A stretch of DNA of 64,000 nucleotides from Flectonema sp. DT1601 (Eukaryota; Euglenozoa; Diplonemea; Diplonemida; Diplonemidae). Positions 57,844-64,000 of the stretch are shown here, piece after piece. Made by a program: the position numbers and the translations under genes. The notes beneath the pieces were generated by a model that was not told the DNA's origin, searched no databases, and was given only the letters and a program-made list of their open reading frames with translations. The stretch covers positions 620,001 through 684,000 of the forward strand of contig OZ025827.1 of assembly GCA_964019425.1 (NCBI GenBank), given 5' to 3'. The stretch's first letter is position 1. Every line of letters begins with the position of its first letter.

Positions 57844-59172
57844 AGTCCAGCAACGGTTAGCTTGTTAGATTTCACTTAACTGAAAATGATTTGGAAAATC
57901 AGAAATAGAGAAACAGGGATAATCAAAAACAAGACAGACCAACTAACGAAGTTCAACCGCTTCATAAAATAGTTGTAACCAAAGTAAGTAAAAGAGTACA
58001 CGCGAGTTTACTTATTTTTCAGATTTAGTAAGAAAAAAAAAAGTAACGAACGAAACAGCAGTGACTGTATCATTATAAAGGAGAGTAGGGTTACGTTAGG
58101 AGACATAAGGAGTTTTACACCAGACAGGTAAGCGTCAAAAGAAAAAAATTGATAAAAAACAGAGCAAGAAACATACGAACGAAAATAGCAACACAGCTGT
58201 AAAGTAGCTGAGTGAGTTACCAAATGGTAGATCAAGAAAGCTGAGAGCAAGTAAAGACGTAGAATAGGATCGGAAGTTGAATCCAAAATCTACGAAGACG
58301 GCAGTAGCAGTACTGCTGCAATAGTGTGGTGAATGAAGTAAGGAACTTCATCAATGATGAGGAAGGTCGATTTAAAAAAAAAAAACAAAAAAAACTACGA
58401 ACGAAACACTGAGCAAAGGCTTGAATTTTAAAACCCTAGAAAGGGTTACACAGGATTATATTAATCTGTGTTGTGTTATTCACAGACATGGATGCGTATG
58501 TTGTGATTGTTTTTTATAATATTTTTTTTTATAAAAAAAATATATATTTCTACAATGGATTGGTCAGGGTTTCATCAAGAACAGAAAACAAAGAAAAAAA
58601 AAAAAGAAAAAAAAAAGAAGGGGAAAAAAAAAAAACTTATTCTTTTTTTTTAATTTTTTTTTATGTGTGAAGAATGTGTCTCCTCATCACTACCAATGCG
58701 AGAGGTTAGAAGGGATTTTTTAAAACCTTACAAAAAGCATAATAAAAAGAGCGTAGCGTAGTTAACAATTCTTCATAAGCACTCTGTTGGTGATGAAAAC
58801 AATTTCTTGTAGTCGTAAAGTCAAGCGAAACCACCACCCCCCGCCCCCGCCCCCCAACATTATTATTTTGTATATTTCCAAAGAGACGGAAATATCTGAA
58901 CGGTAAGTCATTTTTAGAACGAAAGGTAAAAGTGTCGCCGGGCGACCTTTAGCAGGACGGCAAGAGCCCCTTCCCACAGCATGTTAGTTAGTATTTAGTT
59001 TTGTTATCCTCGTTGTCATAATTCACTTTTTATACAGGATGGAGTATGTTGAAATCTTTTGAGTTGGGTTGACTCAGAAAAAAAGTAAATTTATTTATTT
59101 TATTTATTAGTAGTGACATTCATTGCTGTAATTGTTAATTTCAAAGATGTATGATGTGTATTTTTTATGTGT

Positions 59173-59545
59173 TTGTTAAAGTTCAAACTACTTTAATTCA
59201 TTGCTGGAGGAGATTAAGTCTTCTGAAGTTAGATCCAGTGTGATTAATGTTTGATGTTCTACGATTTTTTAGTTTGTGTGTTTCTTTTTTATTTTGGTTT
59301 TTATATTTTTATCAGTTCAATGGTTTAAGAAGCTATCAGGCAAATAACCATATTGGCGTGGTCTGTTTGCTGAGAAGGGCGAAGGCGCTGAGTAGACCAG
59401 CGAATTTCTTTTTTATTAATTTCTCTTCCGGAATCGTTTGTGTTGTAATCCGACATTTCAGTAACATTTGACACTTCACTGTTGTGAAGTTCTGTGTTGC
59501 AGTTCTGATAAAATCAAATTAATGTCTTAATAGCACAGCTATCCT
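59173..59545 (+). repeat. Dispersed repeat blocks upstream of the last gene
   Basis: 59173-59340 resembles 63514-63690 (shared core GGAGAAGATTA-like sequence, CTTCTGAAGTTA, ATCCAGTGTG). 59441-59545 resembles both the trailer of the last gene (62956-63070) and the window end (63926-64000). A shorter relative lies at 59779-59820. Identity is moderate, with small insertions. Confidence 0.75.
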
Positions 59546-60795
59546 CTCTATTCCTCTCATCGTTGTTTCGATTCAATATTGTTGGTCTTCAGTGAATCGT
59601 CACCTGACTAACGAATTATATTCTGTTTTGAATATTTTTAAGGGATTTGGATCACTTCTTCATACTTGCTCCTCTTTAAAACAATAATCCCAAAGGAAAA
59701 CAGATTTTTTTCCTTTTTCTTTTTTCTTTGCATCCATTTCGAATACTTTCGTGTGTGGAGCTGTCCATTTCAGAAACGTTTGTGTTGAGATCCGATATTT
59801 CATTAACATTTGGCACGGGAATTCAAAGTTTAGCCTTGTTCATTAAAGTAGACAGGCTTGACACCGCAGTGTTCCCCCGTACTTTCTTCGCTGAAGAAGA
59901 CTGGGGAAGTTAATTTAAGCCCAACCAACCATTATTTGTTTGTTGTCCTACGAATTGTTGCGTTCTATTATTTTTTTGATTGACTGATAACTATTAATAG
60001 TATCTCATATTCTAAATACTACCAACTTGCCAAGTATAGTATAAGATTAAGACCTGAAACTAGGTATTCCACCACAAGTGTTTTACGGAACAGCAGAACA
60101 ATGTGTTGCGAGGGCTTTCCTTTTTTATATATATTTTGATTTAATACATTATCTTAGTTATCTCATATACTAACTTACAAACACCAACTAAGTTAAGCTG
60201 TCCCTTTGTTGAGTAGGACAAGACAGCATCTCCCTTGCTTTTGAAGAAACAGAACAGCAGAAAGATTTATTTAATGTTTTCTCTATCTTCTTTTCCAAAT
60301 GCTGGAAACACATTCTTTTCTTGTTTCCTTTTTTTCTTCCCTTTTTTTTTTTCTTCTTGTACAGATAAACCTGTTCAGAAGAAAGAGAATTGTGACAGTT
60401 TAACTTAACCTAACCTATTCATTTCACAGGCTACTGGATGGCACACAAAATGAATGAGTAAGAAAGTAAAAGGAAAGTTAAGTTTGGCTGATTCTTTTTC
60501 TTGTTGTAACTTTTTATTTTCATTCTGATTAAATTCCTAAAATAACAGGTGGTGGTGGTAATAGTATTTTAATCATCAGAAGCTTTGCTTCAATTAGGCT
60601 CCCCTCCTGATTCTGTTCAACCTGAAGCACGTGGCCTACGCCTTGACAGCAAGTTAATGGTATTTATAGTATTGACCGACGTGGATTCCTATTTAAAGTG
60701 AGTAGTTATGTGAAGCAACCCTATTTATAGTTGCATGTTGCCTTTGTTCTTCCTTGAGTATCTTTTTTACCTCCTGATGACAGTAAATAAATAAG

Positions 60796-62949
60796 ATGAA
60801 GACTTTTGTTGTTGTTATCGGTTTGTTTGCGTCTTCGGTATGTTTATTATTTCATCATTCCCTTCCTTATTGAAATGATTTGTTATTGTGTGGAAGGGTT
60901 ACTTAGTTAGTTTGTACAACAAGAGTTTCGTACCAACTAACAGTCTGAATTTAGTATCGGTATTGTCGGGTGTTATTAAAATACAAACAGACTGCTTTTA
61001 ATTGCAGCTCACTGAAATTCGTCAGGCAATCATCGAGCTGCAATTCGGGAATGAAACCAGCAGACACGGAAACAATGATGAATTGTGCTGCAACAATTTG
61101 TGGTATGATGGACACCTGGGATTTGGCAAGAGGTGCTGACGGGAACAAAAGGTTGATGGGATCTGGTTACGGATGCTATGTTGAGGATAGAACTGGTGCC
61201 ACAGACATGATCTGTATGCCAAACACAACAACTCCAGTTCCAGCACCTACTCCACCACCACCAGCACCTACTCCACCACCATCGGTACCTTGCTCTTCTC
61301 TGACAGTCGTCATACAATCATCAAGCTGCAATTCAAGAATGAAACCAGCAGACACGGAAACAATGACTAGGTGTGCTGCAACAATTTGTAGTAAAATGGA
61401 TTCGTGGGATATGGCAAGAGGTGCTGACGGTACGAAAAGTTTGGTGGGAGTTGGTTACGGATGTATTGTTGAGGATGGAAGTGGTGCTGGAGACATGATC
61501 TGTATGCCAAACAACACAACTCCAGTTCCAGCACCAACTCCGCCACCACCAGCACGTACTCAACCACCATCGGTACCTTGCTCTTCGCTGTCAATCGTCA
61601 TACAATCATCGAGCTGTAATCTAGGATGGATACCTGCAGACACGGAAACAATGACTAGGTGTGCTGCAACAATTTGTAGTAAAATGGATTCGTGGGATAT
61701 GGCAAGAGGTGCTGACGATACGAAAAGGTTGGTGGGAGTTGGTTACGGATGTATTGTTGAGGATGGAAGTGGTGCCGGAGACATGATCTGTATGCCAAAC
61801 AACACAACTCCAGTTCCAGCACCTACTCCACCACCACCAGCACCTACTCCACCACCATCGGTACCTTGCTCTTCTCTGACAGTCGTCATACAATCATCAA
61901 GCTGCAATTCAAGAATGAAACCAGCAGACACGGAAACAATGACTAGGTGTGCTGCAACAATTTGTAGTAAAATGGATTCGTGGGATATGGCAAGAGGTGC
62001 TGACGGTACGAAAAGTTTGGTGGGAGTTGGTTACGGATGTATTGTTGAGGATGGAAGTGGTGCTGGAGACATGATCTGTATGCCAAACAACACAACTCCA
62101 GTTCCAGCACCAACTCCGCCACCACCAGCACGTACTCAACCACCATCGGTACCTTGCTCTTCGCTGTCAATCGTCATACAATCATCGAGCTGTAATCTAG
62201 GATGGATACCTGCAGACACGGAAACAATGACTAGGTGTGCTGCAACAATTTGTAGTAAAATGGATTCGTGGGATATGGCAAGAGGTGCTGACGATACGAA
62301 AAGGTTGGTGGGAGTTGGTTACGGATGTATTGTTGAGGATGGAAGTGGTGCCGGAGACATGATCTGTATGCCAAACAACACAACTCCAGTTCCAGCACCT
62401 ACTCCACCACCATCAGTACCTTGCTCTTCTCTGACAGTCGTCATACAATCATCAAGCTGCAATTCAAGAATGAAACCAGCAGACACGGAAACAATGACTA
62501 GGTGTGCTGCAACAATTTGTAGTAAAATGGATTCGTGGGATATGGCAAGAGGTGCTGACGGTACGAAAAGGTTGGTGGGAGTTGGTTACGGATGTATTGT
62601 TGAGGATGGAAGTGGTGCCGGAGACATGATCTGTATGCCAAACAACACAACTCCAGTTCCAGCACCAACTCCGCCACCACCAGCACGTACTCCACCACCA
62701 TCGGTACCTTGCTCTTCGCTGTCAATCGTCATACAATCATCGAGCTGTAATCTAGGATGGATACCTGCAGACACGGAAACAATGACTAGGTGTGCTGCAA
62801 CAATTTGTAGTAAAATGGATTCGTGGGATATGGCAAGAGGTGCTGACGGTACGAAAAGGTTGGTGGGAGTTGGTTACGGATGTATTGTTGAGGATGGAAG
62901 TGGTGTCGGAGACATGATCTGTATGCCAAACTACCTGATTTCCAAGTGA
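60796..62949 (+). CDS. Secreted protein of seven Cys-rich repeats with Pro-rich linkers
   Basis: Two exons, 60796-60837 and 60991-62949, joined in phase, give 666 residues. Exon 1 encodes 14 residues of signal peptide (MKTFVVVIGLFASS) and the intron is 153 bp (GTATGT to ACAAACAG). The rest is seven ~80-residue modules, each with six cysteines in the order CSS, SSSC, RCAATIC, YGC and MIC, and each sharing ADTETM, WDMARGAD and VEDGSG. Linkers are Pro/Thr-rich (TTPVPAPTPPPP type) and likely O-glycosylated. No TM segment or GPI-like tail. A secreted or surface adhesive protein is inferred; I recognise no named family. The ATG lies 13 bases after a CT-rich AG (60782-60783). Without exon 1 the protein would have no signal peptide. 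Confidence 0.85.
61288..62949 (+). repeat. Higher-order repeat: three A-B dimers inside the coding sequence
   Basis: Modules alternate between type A (SLTVV, SRMKPADTET) and type B (SLSIV, LGWIPADTET). Dimers run 61288-61863 (576 bp), 61864-62418 (555 bp, one 21-bp linker unit shorter) and 62419-62949. Dimers 1 and 2 are nearly identical; A and B differ more from each other. The first module (from 60991) is the most diverged. Confidence 0.9.
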
Positions 62950-64000
62950 GAAAACTTCACTGTTGTGGCATTCTGATAAAATCAATTTATTGCCTTAATA
63001 GCGTACCTTTCCTCTCTATTCCTCTCATTATTGTTGCGATCAATAGCGATAAGTTTAGTTAGGTCACAGTGAATCATTGAAGAACGATCATAGTTCCTAG
63101 TTTAAATTTATTAACCAAATTTTTTTTTTTTTTGGTAATCTTGTGAGCTGCAAATATTTGATGATTTATTTTTGCATTTAGCAAGTATTGTAAGAACTAA
63201 AAAAGAAGAATTTTAGCAGCACACCTTAACCTCCTTAAGCTTTATCAGTTTAAGTCGGTTTAGTCGGTTTCGTGCACAATAGTGTTTGTGTTTTGTTTTT
63301 TTGTTTAGTCTTAAGTTAAAACCAAGTTCAATTTTGCGGCCCAAGTTGTCGACAATACTTTCCTGTCGATAATTTGGGATGCTAAGTTGGCAGAATCGTC
63401 CTTCGCTGTTTTTTTTCGATATGAGTGAAACTCGTGTTAGACGCTTTTGGTAGTAATGCATTATTGTTTTTCCCCTTGAAGCGTTCAAACATGTAATATT
63501 TATTTTTTTAGAGTGCAAACTATTTTAATTCATACCTACTGGAGAAGATTATGTCTTCTGAAGTTACTCGGATCGATCCAGTGTGGTTCGATTAATTTTT
63601 AATGCTCTAAGAATTTTTTGTGTGTCACACGTGTGTATTTTTTTGTGTATTTTTATTTTTATATTTTTATTAATTGGGTTTAATAAGCTAAGCAAAGTGG
63701 AAAGCTGAAGATGGGTGTCCATTAATCATATAACATAAATTACATCCCTTCAGCTGAAGCTAATTCAACAATCAATACGGAGTCTTCGGAAACTGTTACG
63801 GATGAGGCACTCTGTTGCTGTGAGTTACCCTCCTGGAGCCCTCATGAATAGACAGGCCGATTTCTTTTTTATTTTTTTTTTTTGCTGTCTATGTCGGAAA
63901 GTCTCGCATGTGCTGTCCGTTACGGAAATGTTTGTGTTGAGTTCCTGCATTTCAGTAACATTTGGAATATCACTGTTGTGACATTCTGTGTTGTAGTTCT
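62950..64000 (+). repeat. Trailer of the last gene and repeated blocks to the window end
   Basis: 62956-63070 resembles 59465-59545 (CACTGTTGTG, CTGATAAAATCAA, CCTCTCTATTCCTCTCAT). 63514-63690 and 63926-64000 repeat the upstream blocks at 59173 and 59441. Between them (63071-63513) is AT-rich DNA with a T run and no gene. The final block is cut by the window edge. Confidence 0.7.

Larger units (their letters stand above)
53379..60795 (+). other. Gene-poor homopolymer-rich region
   Basis: About 7.4 kb without a convincing gene. To about 57800 it is packed with A and T runs; beyond that it is less repetitive. It holds a tRNA-like minus-strand segment (about 56215-56290), a small hairpin (CTTCGGCA/TGCCGAAG, about 57305-57326), an 18-bp palindrome (57826-57843) and repeat blocks shared with the window end (from 59173). 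A CT-rich tract with AG at 60782-60783 precedes the last gene. Confidence 0.65.

Overview
This is nuclear DNA of a eukaryotic microbe (a protist). Genes carry GT-AG introns and encode typical eukaryotic proteins, among them a UXT prefoldin, a DDX6/Dhh1 helicase, a family-47 mannosidase, a CAMK-type kinase and a TANGO6/RTP1 protein. Intergenic DNA is crowded with poly(A)/poly(T) runs of 10-35 bases. Every gene I can support lies on the + strand. Several neighbours are separated by only 110-190 bp, and almost every start codon has a pyrimidine-rich tract plus an AG 11-73 bases upstream. That combination is the signature of polycistronic transcription with spliced-leader trans-splicing. With tandem gene arrays and a few conventional cis introns it best suggests Euglenozoa, perhaps a diplonemid. 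The lineage is an inference; no rRNA or spliced-leader gene is visible.

Layout. 1-14344: head-to-tail array of a 1963-bp unit carrying a 266-residue secreted cysteine-rich protein (one partial and six complete gene copies). The final unit has only the spacer and is split by an 842-bp element with 68-bp terminal inverted repeats (13397-14238). 14409-16604: a four-TM membrane protein and a Ser-rich protein. 16605-26520: gene-poor, homopolymer-rich DNA with palindromes and a duplicated ~330-bp block. 26521-49338: gene-dense unidirectional cluster: UXT, a small membrane protein, a membrane-anchored PDZ/EF-hand protein, a seven-exon protein kinase, an unknown protein, an APC-type transporter, TANGO6/RTP1, a GH47 mannosidase, a ubiquitin-like/LRR protein, an EF-hand protein, a large coiled-coil protein and DDX6 copy 1. 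51909-53378: DDX6 copy 2, almost identical to copy 1 from start codon to stop codon, introns included, with unrelated flanks. 53379-60795: gene-poor, homopolymer-rich. 60796-62949: a secreted seven-repeat cysteine-rich protein, flanked by dispersed repeat blocks that predict a further copy just outside the window.

The genes do not form one pathway; as in trypanosomatid-type clusters, co-linearity appears to reflect shared transcription rather than shared function. Two themes recur: high copy number or recent homogenisation (the array, the DDX6 pair, the seven-repeat protein) and C/G-ending codon use in the array gene and DDX6 against A/T-ending codons in most other genes, which suggests high expression of the former.
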